DNA of 64,000 bases, taken from positions 17,505,462 through 17,569,461 of the forward strand of contig NC_061818.1 of the NCBI RefSeq assembly GCF_021462225.1, written 5' to 3'. Position numbers and translations under genes: made by a program. The stretch comes from Girardinichthys multiradiatus (taxonomy: Eukaryota > Chordata > Actinopteri > Cyprinodontiformes > Goodeidae). The notes below the pieces were generated by a model. That model was given only the letters and a program-made list of their open reading frames with translations, searched no databases and had not been told where the DNA came from. Within the stretch, counting starts at the first letter, position 1. Each line of letters opens with the position of its first letter. Positions 47,786-60,112 of the stretch are shown piece after piece.

Positions 47786-48060
47786 CTACGGGGCTCAGGT
47801 GGTAGAGGTTCATCTTGAAACTGCTGGGCTGATGTTTCAAACCCCCCCTCCATCTGTCTCAGTCATTGTGTTCTTAGGCAAGACACTTTATCTGCTGATG
47901 GTGGTCAGAGGGCTTGGTGGCACCGATTGTATGGCAGCCCCGCTGTTGTCAGTCTGCCCCAGCTGTGGCTACAATGTAGCTTACCACTGTCAGTGTGTGA
48001 ATGTGTGTATGACTGATTGTAGTGTAAAGCACGTTGGGGTCCTCGAACTTCATAAAGCAC
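47785..48060 (+). repeat. tRNA-headed SINE-like repeat, plus orientation
   Basis: A-box-like 'ggctcaggtggtagagg' and B-box-like 'tgtttcaaacccc', then the body 'tcttaggcaagacacttta', 'ggtggtcagagggcttggtg', 'cagctgtggctacaatgtag' and 'gtgtaaagcacgttggggtc'. Same family as 52270-52530. It may have inserted into the adjacent Tc1 relic. Confidence 0.65.
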
Positions 48061-49609
48061 AAAACAGAAGAACAGAGGAAAAAGGGTCTCAAGCTTAGTA
48101 ATAGCAAGGTTTATGTCATAAGAAGAAAAATGTCTGATTGTTCACATCATGAAGGGAAGAATAAAGCTAACAAAGACTCCAGCCTCCATAATAGCATTAA
48201 GACCAACTTGTTGGACTTAAATTGAACATTTTCCACTTTGTCATTTTTTCAGCAAACTAAACCTTAAAACGGTACAAAAAAAAAAGTGCCGAATCAAATA
48301 AAAAACTTTATTGTGAAAATGTGGTTTGGCCTGAAAGTCTTAGCAGAGTTTGAGGGAAAGAATGCAAATAAAGACCATTTTTAGATTTTGTATAACAGCA
48401 CTTTTTCTAAGAGACATTTCTGGACAGATTCCTGGCATTTTACTTATTTAGAAGCGCTCTAAGAAAGATTCCATGGAAGTACTTCTACTTTTGCAATATA
48501 ACCTCTGTGTTCTTTATTTACTGCTACAGTCCTGCTTCAATTAGAGTAAACAGACTGTAGCCAAATCTAATTCGACCTAAGCTGCTTACAAGAACACAGA
48601 AAAATTCAGGCTTAATTGCTTTGAGTTTTTATCTGTTGTTTTCCAGCTTTTAAGGCTCCTAATGTCAGCCACGTTCTGTAAAGGCCAGCCACAGAGAAGC
48701 CCAAACTTCAGTCCAATGCTGAATGTATTCTCTGGTCTGAGGTGTGCAGACAACACATTTTATGTTTTATCAGTTAACTTGTGAGAGTAAATAAAGGCCA
48801 CAGCCCTGTTAAATACAAACAGGTGACAATATCATGTGTCATTTCAGCTAGGGTCATGTGCAGTAAACAGATGTGCAATTTTAAATTTATATAACAGTGA
48901 AATAGCTTTCATACAATATCCGACACAATATAGATGTGCAGTGTTCATATTCATGCTTTTTTAATATCCCAATACGTCTCTGATTATAGTCTTGATAGTT
49001 ATTTTTTAATTGTTTTTCTTGTCTTTGCACTGAGGAGAGTACTGTGCCCCAATTTCGTTGTGCTTGTGTACACTGTTTACCAGATTCTTCTTCTGGTAGT
49101 TGGAAGAAGGCTTCAGCTGCTGGCAGAAATCTCTAAAGATGGTTTCAAAACATCACAACAAGACCATATTAACTGGTTTTTGTATGTGTTTTGTGATTAT
49201 GTGACTTTCAATTACAGCATAAAATTCCTTCAGCATGCCTTTTAAGTTTGAATCTGAAAATACCTAAACAGCAACAACAAACCTGCTGGTGAGCCTGCCA
49301 CCAGATGTTAGGTCTGTTTCTACTAAATGAAATCAGAAGCTTGAAATGCCTTCGGAGAGCTGGCTGGCTTTTCTTACTTACTTACCGTTTAACAAGAACA
49401 GTGCCCTCTTGTCGATACATAACAACTAATACAATTGTGTAACGTCTCAGTACACACAGTAGATTATCCTGCTAACACCATGAACTTTTGCCACAGATCA
49501 AAATGGAACTGTCTATTCATGGTTTCTCACCAGACTAAGGATCTATTTGCAGAAGCATGGGGCCTTATTCAGCACATACGTTGCCTTGAAAACAGTGCCA
49601 AGAAAACAT
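48061..49609. other. No gene recognised
   Basis: AT-rich, no exon or repeat confidently assigned. Confidence 0.4.
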
Positions 49610-49960
49610 TCTTGCATGAATGGAATGAAATATGAACAGTGTGGCACGCATTTGTATTCAGCCCCTTTAATCCAAGTCCCATACATAAAATACATATTGG
49701 TGGCAACATCAGTGTGTGGATGCTTTTTTTCAGCATTTCAGCATTTTGTTCAGAGTTGATGGGAAAATAGATAAATCTAAATACTGGAAGGAAAACCAAC
49801 CAAAAAGACTGAAGAAGACTGTAGCAGATGGACAATGACCCTAAAAATATAGCCAGAACTACAATGAAATCAAAGCCTATTCATCTGCTAGAATGGCGCA
49901 GTTATAGTCCAGACCTAAACCAGCATGTACGCCACACCTACAAGAACTTTATTTGGAAAT
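49610..49960 (+). mobile_element. Degenerate Tc1-like relic
   Basis: 'gtggcacgcatttgtattca', 'gtgtggatgctttttttcag', 'gatggacaatgaccctaaaa' (second-Asp block) and 'tatagtccagacctaaacca' (SPDLN block) occur in transposase order on the plus strand. No frame survives. Confidence 0.65.
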
Positions 49961-52269
49961 CAATTTGAAACCCATGCTTTATTTTCTTTGGCCTCACAAT
50001 TATACTCCATTTGTACTGTTTTGCAAGACATTTTATAGGTTAGCTCCAGTGAGTTCTGGATCTGTTATATCTGTTATAAAGTATAAATATATATACACAT
50101 ATGATACAACTGATGACAAAAATCTATTAAATTCTTCTGTGATTTCAGTAAAAGAACGACATATGGGCAGAGAAGAAGTCAAACATCACATGGCTTTAAA
50201 TGTCTAAATAAATGTCAAATAAGGGTTTTGGAAAAAATCCTGAAAGGTTTTTGTAAGCTAACTGTTATGTTATGCTGAGATGACCCATATTGTGATTTGC
50301 TGCTATAACGATCAAACAGAATTAAAGTGAATTAGATTTTGGTAATAACATTGATGAGGCCTAAAAGTTAGTTCCAGTTCATGTAGTTTGTGGCTGTCAC
50401 ATGGCGTATTTTATTGGGATTTTTCTGTGTCAACAAAAGAATGCAGAACTGGCAACAATAGGGTACACCCCCTTTAAATCCTATTAGGAATATGCATAAA
50501 GTAATACAATAATATGATAATACCCAGTTGTTAATTGAAGCAGCAGCAATAATAGGAGGGCTAATGTTCATCTGCACTGATATAAGAAACTTACAGAAAG
50601 TGAATGCTACAAGTTGTTGCTGCTACAAGTATTCTAGAAACCACCAATAGGTCATAAACACAATGTTTTTGTTGTTTTTAGCAAAGGTATTTTTATTAAA
50701 TAATACGTCCAATATGCCGTTTTTTGCATCTTGGAAGTACCATTTTTCATCTTTCAAAATGAAAAGAGACTGACCTTTTAGTGTGCCAAGAAAACTTATA
50801 TCAGCTAAGTTTCTGTCACTGCTGTAAAAGATGCACCATAGCTGCTTGTCACTAAGTCCACAGGAAGTAAAAAAAAAACTGAGGCACTGAATCCCACTTC
50901 CTCTTATGAGACAGTAGATGGCATCAGAGTATGAAATACAAGTTTTTTTGCCTTTGTGTTATCCTTCAGGACATGCCAGTCCCCGTATAATCATGTATGC
51001 TACATCTAACACCACCTGTACTTTGTTGCAGAGCTCTTTAATGACACTTGAGAGAAATATGGTTGTAATCAGGGTTAGTTTAAGAGACTAGTTGGTTTTT
51101 TAGATTTATTATATATAACAAAAAATAAGCAAAACATGAAAATATAAAAGTCAGAAATTAAATAAATGCTGTGATCTGAGAGAACAGATGAAATTTGAAA
51201 TGAAATTGAAATCCCAGCGTATGAATCATTAATTTTGGATTTAAGATCAAAACAGTACACACCAAGCTTGGTTTTATGATCTCTATTAAAAGCAGAGAAT
51301 CTCTGTACTAACCCAAGGAGAGCAGACACAGCTGATCACATACACACCTTCAGTCGGCACACTCTGAATGGGATCCAAGCCTATTAGGCAAAGTGAGGAG
51401 TTGTCAAAGATAAGTGATTCTCAAACATCTCACCGCCAACTCTTTATCTTCCAGATCATCATTTTCTGTCATCCAACTCATCACCCATTCATTATTTACT
51501 CTGCAACTCCTTAAACTCAGCCCTTTCAACTTTCATCTTTCTATCATTCTACTGAGCTTTATTTGATGCCATTCACATTTAAAGAGCAATGTTTTTCCTG
51601 GGTCAAGGAAAATGATCAAACGATGGAGAAGAAGAAAAACATTTCACTTTGATCAAGCTAAAATACAAGCAGAGAAATGAAAGGCAACCAAACTAAACTC
51701 CCCTAAGAAGATGCTTTGCAGCTCCAGGAACAAACTGATAATGCTCCAATGTCCAAACAGCCGCATTTAGGTGTCTTAGAGTGCTAAAGGCCAAGTGGCA
51801 CTTAAGGATAAGAGGCCCGTTGATAATACAGAGTGTACCTCTGCAGTAACTAACTACTGATATCAGCAGTTAAAGATTGACACTCCTGTGGGGTAGATGT
51901 CAAGACCTAGAAAGCCGAGGCAGGACAAGAATTAGAATTCCTGAGCCAAGACCTTTTTAGCTAGACGGATCTGCTGTATCTAGATGCATCCTGGACTATC
52001 TATTTAGCTGAGGTAACTGAAAGTACTTGTTAAGGCTTGATTAAACCAACCAAAGAACATGATCATATAAATTAAATACATTACCTGAAGTGCTAGCTAT
52101 GTTATGGCTCAAATGATATTTCAAAATAAATGCATTTGTCAGCACTATGTCTTTTATAAGCTTCACCATGCCATTTTTGGTCAATTAGTGCTACTAGAAA
52201 TGAGGCTGATTCTGGTTCTGCAGGTTATTACATAAACTATAATGTGGGTCTCTCTGGAGTGGTTATGAA
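49961..52269. other. No gene recognised
   Basis: No exon found. Around 50360-50580 the sequence resembles an interspersed repeat ('ttttattgggatttttctgt' and 'gggtacaccccctttaaatc'), but I cannot assign a class. Confidence 0.35.
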
Positions 52270-52530
52270 TGGTAAATGGACTGAACTTATATAGCGCTTT
52301 TCCAGTCATACAGACCGCTCAAAGCGCTTTACACTAGAGCCACATTCACCCAATCGCACTCACTAAAGCTCACACATTCATACACCGATACGCAGATCGG
52401 TAGGCAACTTGAGGTTAAGTGCCTTGCCCAGGGGCACATCGACATATGGCAGGAGGAAGCTGGAATCAAACCCACAACCTTCTGATTGCAAGACGACTAC
52501 TTTTCCTACTGAGCCACGGTCGCCTTATGA
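52270..52530 (-). repeat. tRNA-headed SINE-like repeat, minus orientation
   Basis: On the minus strand: a tRNA-like head (ggctcagtaggaaaag, with B-box-like ggtttgattcc), then 'gggcaaggcacttaacctc', 'gtgtaaagcgctttgagc' and a tail complementary to 'aatggtaaatggactgaa'. The most complete of three copies of this family in the window (others at 18890-19175 and 47785-48060). Confidence 0.7.
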
Positions 52531-53044
52531 GCTGGAAGCACCTTACCTGTGGGAGATAACTCTAAGGTGAATCTCCATCCCAGTCTTTTTCAACCTCTAA
52601 CAGGATTGTCCTATATTATATAGAACAACTTCCCTGTATATGATGAGCTTATTTCATTGTGTGTAAGGTATTTTCTACCTTTTTGACTTTTGGAGGATCA
52701 TTGAGCATATGCTCTGCCTAAGTTGCTAAAGGTAACTGAGACAGTAGGAACCACAAGTAAGAGGGAGAGAAAAGAGGAACATTGGGAATTCAAGTGAAAT
52801 AATTATTGGACAGTTCACAAATATCGCAATCACATGGTTTTCTAATTTCCTGCAATTCTAGTACAAACTCTTTAGACAAGTAAATAGGTCCGATTGTTCT
52901 GTTAGTTAAGCTATAAAAAAAGACTTTTTTTTTTACATTTATAGATAAGAGTTTAGTTTTTTCAAAACAAGGACCACAAATCAAAGTGGTCCCTGTTCAA
53001 AGTGGAATTCAAAGTGTATTTCTGCAATCTTGACACAACTCCTG

Positions 53045-53225
53045 TTTTTCATGTTAAATGGCTATTTACGGCATGGTGAGTAGAGCATTTGCACCATATA
53101 GAGGCTATGGGTCTTCGAAGCAGCTGTCCGGGGTTAGATTCCCGACCCTGGGACCTTCTTCCTCTGTCCATTTCCTGTCTGGTTACTGTGAAATAAAGGC
53201 CACTAGTGCCACAGCATTAAAAAGT
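53045..53225 (+). repeat. tRNA-headed SINE-like repeat, second family
   Basis: The A-box-like head ('acggcatggtgagtagagca') and B-box-like 'ggggttagattcccgaccc' are followed by 'tccatttcctgtctgg' and the tail 'aataaaggccactagtgcca'. Related to 21360-21545. Confidence 0.65.
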
Positions 53226-53514
53226 CTATGGTTATTCAAAGTAAAAACTGGAACCTTCCTTCTCATATGCATATTAGAGAATGGACTATGTTAATAGTCC
53301 AGAGTAGTCTTTAAATCTAAAAAACGTTGTTGATTGACTGAATACTATGGTTTTGATTCTTTTAAGTGTCGTCTTCCCTTTAAACAGTTACTCTGATTGA
53401 ATAAATGTTCCGACATTGAAGCCTAATGTTAATCACTAATAGGTCAAAGTAGGAACAACACTCTTCAGAGGGGAAGTTGTTTAAAAAGAAACTTTGTACA
53501 TTCGGCTGTGAGAT

Positions 53515-53750
53515 TGCAAGAGAAAGAGAGACGAGATCATGAGCAGATAACAGAAAGGCTGACTGTATTACAGCAAAGTTCCTCCTTTGTCCTTTTGACC
53601 TTTCACCTTGTGTCTGTTTTGGAACATTTTGGATTTGTAAATGTTGCCCATCAGAAAATTTAAAGCTAAAGTAAGAAATAACATTTACAAGGTAACACAC
53701 CTGCCAACTGCACTATTTCCCAATATAAGATGCTGCCGACAGTTTTTTTT
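53515..53750. repeat. Unclassified dispersed repeat, copy D
   Basis: Shares a 'gagcagataacagaaaggct' block and 'cccaatataagatgctgccg' with the copies in the thra introns (19425-19725 and 25325-25590). Class unknown. Confidence 0.45.
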
Positions 53751-54519
53751 TTTATTTCCGTAGCATTTACAGACATTTGCTACAAGTGCTGTAATCTGTA
53801 ATTTTGTCTCAATTTCAACGTTTTAGTATAACCACTGGAGAACAGTCTGGGCCCTTTTAAGATATGGCCCTTAGTGAAATTAAAATTAATTAAAAACAAT
53901 AAATTACAGTGATTAGAGGAAAGCTTTTCTGCAACACAACAATGTAAAATAAGTGTTATTAGGAGCTTCCTTCACCTGAACTGAAAGTTGCGGCTCCTTA
54001 CCCTTTCTTTATCGGGACAGCTTTCTAAGATTGAATATTACATAAATAGAATTATACTGACCTGGGTTGAATGGAATTAGCTGGATTGTATCTAATGGGA
54101 TTTGAATTGAACTTTAGCTTCCCTGTCACATGTCCTCAGATGCCCTCTGCTGTGAACTAGAGAATTGCAGTGAACTGAACTGAATTCTGCAGAGTCAAGC
54201 TGAACTTTGTGTTCAGTTTGTTAAGCCAATGTATTTAAACATTCGGGTTACAGAGAGGTGTGTTGATTAAGTAGAAACCAAAACAGTCAGCAAGGTTGGC
54301 GAGCTTTTTCGCATTCTGTTACGTTACAACGCAAAACTTTTGATTTGTTAGAGCAGCGCGCAGGAGCACGACTGTGAATGGAAAAAATGACACATACTTT
54401 ACAAAACATTTTGACAAATAAAAACTGAAAAGTTAGCCATAGAGCTGTAATCAGCTGCCTACCAGTCCCCTACCAGCCATCCACATCCATTAAAATGTTT
54501 GCTTATTTATTTTTGCAAA

Positions 54520-54750
54520 ATAACTCAAGCTTAGTCAGACTGAATAAAATGTATAAATCAAGTTTTCCCACAGATATAAAGTTTGATTTAGGTCTGGGCT
54601 TTCACTAGGACATTCTATATGAATATTCTTTGATCTAAACCATTCTACTATAGCTCTAGCCTGTGGCTGTGGTGTTTCAGGATCTTTGTCAAATGTTTTT
54701 GTAGCGATCTTATTTAGGGGTGTCAGAGGGTTAAGAGACCAACACATCAT
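54520..54750 (-). mobile_element. Tc1-like relic
   Basis: The minus strand still encodes AIVEWFRSKNIH and SESPDLNQTLYLWENL, the block with the catalytic Glu (here altered: NQTLY in place of NPIEN). The plus-strand signature 'aaataactcaagcttagtca' matches the relics at 310-2525 and 34470-36150. Confidence 0.7.
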
Positions 54751-54784
54751 CCAGATTTTTATTTATTAAAAAAACATTGACTTA

Positions 54785-54930
54785 TTTTAGTTCTGCACAG
54801 TGGCACAGTTGTTAGCACTGATGCCTTGCAAGAGGACCTTGGTTCAGATCCCAGCCCGGGGTCTTTCTGCATGGAGTTGGCATGTTCTCCCTGTACATGC
54901 CTGGTTTCTCTCTGGGTACTCTATCGCAAC
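54785..54930 (+). repeat. Dispersed repeat, 5' part
   Basis: 'gcacagtggcacagttgtta', 'ggttcagatcccagcccggg' and 'tctttctgcatggagttggc' are the tRNA-like head and start of a very common fish interspersed repeat. Its 3' part is seen separately at 55870-56007. Subclass not decided. Confidence 0.6.
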
Positions 54931-55513
54931 CTTGTGTCAGTCTATCTCACAAAATACCATTATCATAGATTTAGACATGACAAAAGTTGGATACTTTTGT
55001 AAGGCATAATATATATAGCACTCTTTACACTGTAAGGTGAGTTTTGGAATTAACCTGTACTTACTTCCTGTAAAAGAAATCCCAAAGTTCCACTGTCTTT
55101 TTTTATTTTATTTAAAATTCCATTATTGTTTTTTTACAGTTGAACTGCATGAGTGCTAAAAGTAAATTTACCTGTTAGTATACACAGAGATTTATAAAAA
55201 GGGGACGCTTCATTTCAAATTAATGCTCTTCCATTCTCCAGTTTTCCCATTTCTTCTTTGCCCTGGTTATTTCCATCCCTCCATGTGCCAACAGCATCAT
55301 GTCCTCCTCTCCTCTCTCGCTCCTTTCACCCCTTTATTTACAGCAATCATCCCCTCTGTGCATTCATTGTTCTGCTCTCGTTGGCTGCTACTTCTTTGCC
55401 AGCGTGCATGTGTGGGAGTCTGCATGTGCACTCCTGTATCTGTGTTCTGATGTCCTAACTCAGTGTGAGAGAATTAGTGTGTGCATGGAGAAGTTAAGAC
55501 ACTGCACATGCAC

Positions 55514-55516
<3 letters not shown>

Positions 55517-55546
<30 letters not shown>
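55517..55546. repeat. (TG)n microsatellite
   Basis: Fifteen uninterrupted TG units, read directly. Confidence 0.95.
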
Positions 55547-55548
<2 letters not shown>

Positions 55549-55869
55549 CCCATGTCCTTTCATCCCCTCTTACTAAAGAAAAGGAAACATTTTCGATCAT
55601 CCTTCACCTGAACTGAAAGTTGAGGCACATTACTCTCGCTCTGACAAGCAGGCATTTTTTAAGCATTAGTAAATCTGACAATAAAAGTCAAAACTATGTA
55701 TAACACAGGGATTGTAAAGTATTCAGGGTCCACATAAGGTCCCAGTACTATCAGATCAGCTTTTCATGAACTTCTATAATTGTAACCCGAGGACACCGGT
55801 CATAAATGTATTGCATTATCTACAAATATTTGAAACATTTTAAATGTTAAATAAGCATTTTCTGTTTGT

Positions 55870-56007
55870 TTTGTTGCCCTGCAATGGACTGGCGACCTGT
55901 CCAGGGTGTACCCCGCCTCTCGCCCATAGACTGCTGGAGATAGGCACCCGCTCCCCCGCGACCCGTTATGGAATAAGCGGTAGAAAATGACTGACTGACT
56001 GACTGTT
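55870..56007 (+). repeat. Dispersed repeat, 3' part with (ACTG)n tail
   Basis: 'ctgcaatggactggcgacct', 'gtccagggtgtaccccgcct' and 'taagcggtagaaaatgactg' are the 3' part of the same fish repeat whose head is at 54785-54930. It ends in an ACTG tandem tail at about 55988-56006, the kind of short tail repeat typical of retroposons. Confidence 0.7.
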
Positions 56008-56124
56008 TGTTTTGTTTCAGAATGAGAATCTGAATCAGCTTTATTTGCCAAGTATCCGTACAGAAACAAGGACTTTCACTTATGTTCCACTTTACTCTCA
56101 ATCAAGACATTTTAAATAGAAATA

Positions 56125-56900
56125 CACTGCTCAAAAAAATAAAGGGAACACTTAAACAACACAATATAACTCCAAGTGTATCAAACTTCTGTGAAATCAA
56201 ACTGTCCACTTAGGAAGCAACACTGATTGACAATTAATTTCACATGTTGTTGTGCAAATAGAATAGACAACAGGGGGAAATCTTTGGTGATTAGCAAGAC
56301 ACACTCAATAAAGGAGTGGTTCTGCAGGTGGGGACCACAGACCACTTCTCAGTACCTCTGCTTTCTGGCTGATGTTTTGGTCACTTTTGAATGTTGGTGG
56401 TGCTTTCACACTCGTGGTAGCATGAAACGGACTCTACAACCCACACAAGTGGCTCAGGTAGTGCAGCTCATCCAGGATGGCACATCAATGCGAGCTGTGG
56501 CAAGAAGGTTTGCTGTGTCTGTCAGCGTAGTGTCCAGAGCCTGGAGGCGCTACCAGGAGACAGGCCAGTACACCAGGAGATGTGGAAGAGGCCATAGGAG
56601 GGCAACAACCCAGCAGCAGGACCGCTACCTCCGCCTTTGTGCAAGGAGGAACAGGAGGAGCACTGCTAGAGCCCTGCAAAATGACCTCCAGCAGGCCACA
56701 AATGTGCATGTGTCTGCACAAACAGTTAGAAACCGACCCCATGAGGATGGTATGAGGGCCCGATGTCCACAAATGGGGGTTGTGCTCACAGCCCAACACC
56801 GTGCAGGACCGTGCAGCCCAACACCGTGCCAGACCTTCTTGCTGCAAGGCAACAGGTGCACCACCGTGCAGCCCGTTTTTAGAAGTTCAACAAAAAAAAA
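56125..56900 (+). mobile_element. 5' half of a Tc1/mariner element, 3' end lost
   Basis: The left terminus 'cactgctcaaaaaaataaag' follows a TA (56123-56124) and is a very common fish transposon end. The matching right terminus is not found downstream. The transposase part breaks off at about 56800 inside a small local duplication ('cagcccaacaccgtgc' occurs twice, near 56791 and 56815). Confidence 0.75.
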
Positions 56901-56904
56901 GTAG
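56422..56904 (+). pseudogene. Truncated Tc1/mariner transposase (DNA-binding part only)
   Basis: From the ATG at 56422 the frame reads [20 protein letters not shown], then a helix-turn-helix ([20 protein letters not shown]), a basic linker ([16 protein letters not shown]) and a second helix-turn-helix ([20 protein letters not shown]). After about residue 130 the frame enters rearranged sequence and stops. No catalytic DDE residues remain. Only the terminal-repeat-binding part is left, so it cannot transpose. Confidence 0.8.
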
Positions 56905-59709
56905 AAAAATACTAAGTGTTTTCAGTGTTAGTTAGGTGGTATAAAGCACAAATGAAATCAATGTTTTTCTCTGCTGCAGGAAACAAAATGCTCACATTTG
57001 AAGGCAGAAGGAAGCTTGCATTATGTAGAAAGTATAAAAGAAATGGCTTGTCTGGTTGGAATCAACCACTAATTCATAGTTTATCTAATGATCCATGATT
57101 TATAATAAGGAAAAAAAGCTCACTCACTGATGTATAAAAGCAAAGTGAAACCCAACACTAACCTCAGAATCAAAGCTGTGCAGCTCAACTCTGATGCGAC
57201 CAGCCTCTCCTCCTCAATGTCCACCTCCTGTTCCCCCTCCATCCTCCCGGTTCTCTTCCTCTTTAATAATCAGCTGCTGTGACGACTGCCAAGAATCTAA
57301 GTCTGCAATGGCTGACCTTTATTTCGCCTCTTCCCTCCGTTTACGTGGAAGTGTTAGAGTGACTGCACTCCCCCTCATCTCTGGGCTCTGTTGCTTTTAT
57401 TCATTCAGCAGAGGCTGCATAACTGACCCTGCTGATTGTAACACGTAGGAACAATCATAATGTGACAGCCAGTACTGCTGATCTAACAAGACCCAAATTC
57501 AGGCTTAGTGGGGAGCTAATACAACAACTCATTGTGTCCCTATTTTACTAAGATAAACCGTATGAAGTTTTCTTGAAGCTTTCAAGCTCCACATAATCAT
57601 TTATTGATTTTTGGAATTGAAATTTAGGCTCACATGGATTCATCTGAAAATTACGGTTATTGTTTGTCTGTTAATCAAGAGCTAATATTAATTAAATACT
57701 ATTTGTTCAATCATATTAGATTCATTCTCAAGAGTTTCCAAAAAACACTGAAAACCTACTGATGATCTGAACAAAGAGTTCAATGCTCTAAACACTATGA
57801 ATGGTGAATTATCTCCTGCTGATGTATGGCATGGATGTATGGATAGATGGTCACGGTAAAAATTGTGACCCTAAAACAGTAAACAGAACTAAACCATTGA
57901 TTCTGTAAATTGTTGCACCACTGTGGTGGAGAACCCTAGGTCCAATAAGGCTAGTTGCTACAATGCTAACTAATATAATGCTCCACAAGAGGGATATACT
58001 CTCCTGGATAAAGTCCAGCGTCAGAAGGGCATTGTTAACTGCAGTTTCCTGTTGTTGAAAGACCCAGAAAACACAAAAAGGGGGCTTTTTCAATGCTTTC
58101 CTTCCAAATACATTGAAATCCGGTGATCTGTTGTGCTTCACCACACCCTCAGTTTCATAGATCCAGTGTGTTAATGGCAACATATTATGTAGGTATGTGT
58201 TTTTGCTTTAAATGCTGCATCCAACTGGTTGCAGAGTCTGTATGTTATCTCTGCTCTCACATTCTCGAAGTTAACATGCAAGCTTTATTTAAAGAGAGAA
58301 ATAAAGTCTTAATGCTTGCCATTGTCCTTAAAATGGTTCTAAAACTTAACAGTTAAAAATGCTAACAACCTATTTTACAAGACATATTCAAGTTGGGCTT
58401 GAGAGTTGGGTCTTGCAGTCTTGGTGTGACTTGCTGAAGTTGGGTTGAAGCTAAACTACCACAGTTGGCTAATAGGTGTAAAGGAGGGCTAACAGCAGCC
58501 TATCATAGCCAACTGTGCTACTGTTGTGGGCTAGTTCTGCAGTGTGACCTTCCTTATGGAAGTGCACATCACAGCAGAATATCACCAGGCTGACATTGAT
58601 GTTTTGTCTTTGGAGCAATGTTGTGGTGCTGTTATGTAAAACAGGACTGGTGTTGTGGCCTTTTGTTTTTACTTTGATAGTTGTTGAACACCCACAGACT
58701 GTCCATTGTTTAACATGTTTTAGCAAAAAACTATCTGCAGTTTTAATTTCATTCTTTGCTACTCTTCTTTTTGCCATAATTTTTAACACAAGTCTAGCTA
58801 TAGCCTTTTATTCCTGAGTTATTGAGCATCCTTAAACCTTCAACCCAGCCTTCATCTCTCAGACTGCTCTTTCCTCATCTCGTCTGCTCACCTTATATGA
58901 CCTGCAGATCCCTTCTCAGCTTCCTACCATCCAATATTTCATTTTATCTTCTTAAGTTATTCTGAAAATGCTTTGGCATTAGAAACAGGTAATAAACCTC
59001 AAGCTGCCTCAACGTGAATCCCACTGTTCAGTTCTTCACAGCATCCAAAGGATGTGAGCTTCGGTTGATCCATGTTGTGGTTTTATAAATTCCTCCTGAC
59101 CTTAGCTCACAGTAGTAAAAAAAAAAAAAAAAGAAAGCAAAAATAAAATGTATTTAGATACTTAAAATCAGGTTTTCACAACTAATAGTCAATGTTATAA
59201 AACCCTGGACAAAGAAAGACTTTGTAGAAACTTGTTTTTTTAATAAAATGACAATAAATCTGACTTAAATTACTGTTTTGATGACCACTAAGGCACATTA
59301 ACTAACCTGTTTGTCAATACTCTACTACTTCATTTCTAAAATCACAATGATACAATACAAAAACCCAGTCTCTTGTATTTTATTCCATCTGAACCCTCTA
59401 CCGACTATTTGATTGTTTGTATAAACAGCTCATATCAAGTCATGAGTGACCAAAGCAAATTATTCCACATGAACATGCGGAGATACAATTGAAGTACTGT
59501 TGGCAACTTGAAAAATAACCATCAGACAAACATTAAACCGAACCATGATCTTAATCCAACCTTGTCACCCAGATTGTCCAGTCCCAGTCCACCAGAAAAA
59601 GCGCATAAAATGACTGTTGAGTAGGATAAGAGAAAGGTTTTTTTTTTAAATCACAGTTTTTAAAGAATCAGTAATCTGTGTAGAATATTCCAGACTTGAC
59701 TAGTTCATA
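56905..59709. other. No gene recognised
   Basis: Open frames (57194-57448 plus, 57851-58183 minus, 58469-58789 minus) have no recognisable domains. A poly(A) run is at 59117-59132. Confidence 0.4.
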
Positions 59710-60112
59710 CAGTGTCTTGCGAAAGTACTCGGCCCCCTTGAACTGGTCAACCTCTCTCCACATTTCAGGCTTCAAACATAAAGATATAAAATTCAAATTT
59801 GTTGTGAAGAATCAACAGCAAGGATGTTTCAAACTTTTTTAATAAATAAAAAACTGAAAAGTGGGGCGTGCAATATTATTCGGCCCCTTTACTTTCAGTG
59901 CAGCAAACTTACTCCAGAAGTCCAGTGAGGATCTCTGAATGATCCAATGTTGTCCCAAATGACTGATGATGATAAATAGAATCCACCTGTGTGTAATCAA
60001 GTCTCCATATAAATGCACCTGCTCTGTGAATGTTATATATTTATGTTTGAAGCCTGAAATGTGGCAAGAGGTTGAAAAGTTCAAGGGGGCCGAGTACTTT
60101 CACAAAGCACTG
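59710..60112. mobile_element. Tc1-derived MITE
   Basis: A 403-bp non-autonomous element between TA dinucleotides (59708-59709 and 60113-60114). Terminal inverted repeats of about 80 bp start CAGTGTCTTGCGAAAGTACT on the left and the complement of a near-identical sequence on the right, sharing 'actcggcccccttgaact'. The interior resembles the leader region of fish Tc1 elements and has no transposase, so it is probably an internal-deletion derivative. Confidence 0.85.

Noticed and set aside
57194..57448. 84-residue Pro/Ser-rich plus-strand frame, considered as coding exon or promoter region
   Set aside because: No recognisable domain and no convincing splice sites; composition alone is not enough.
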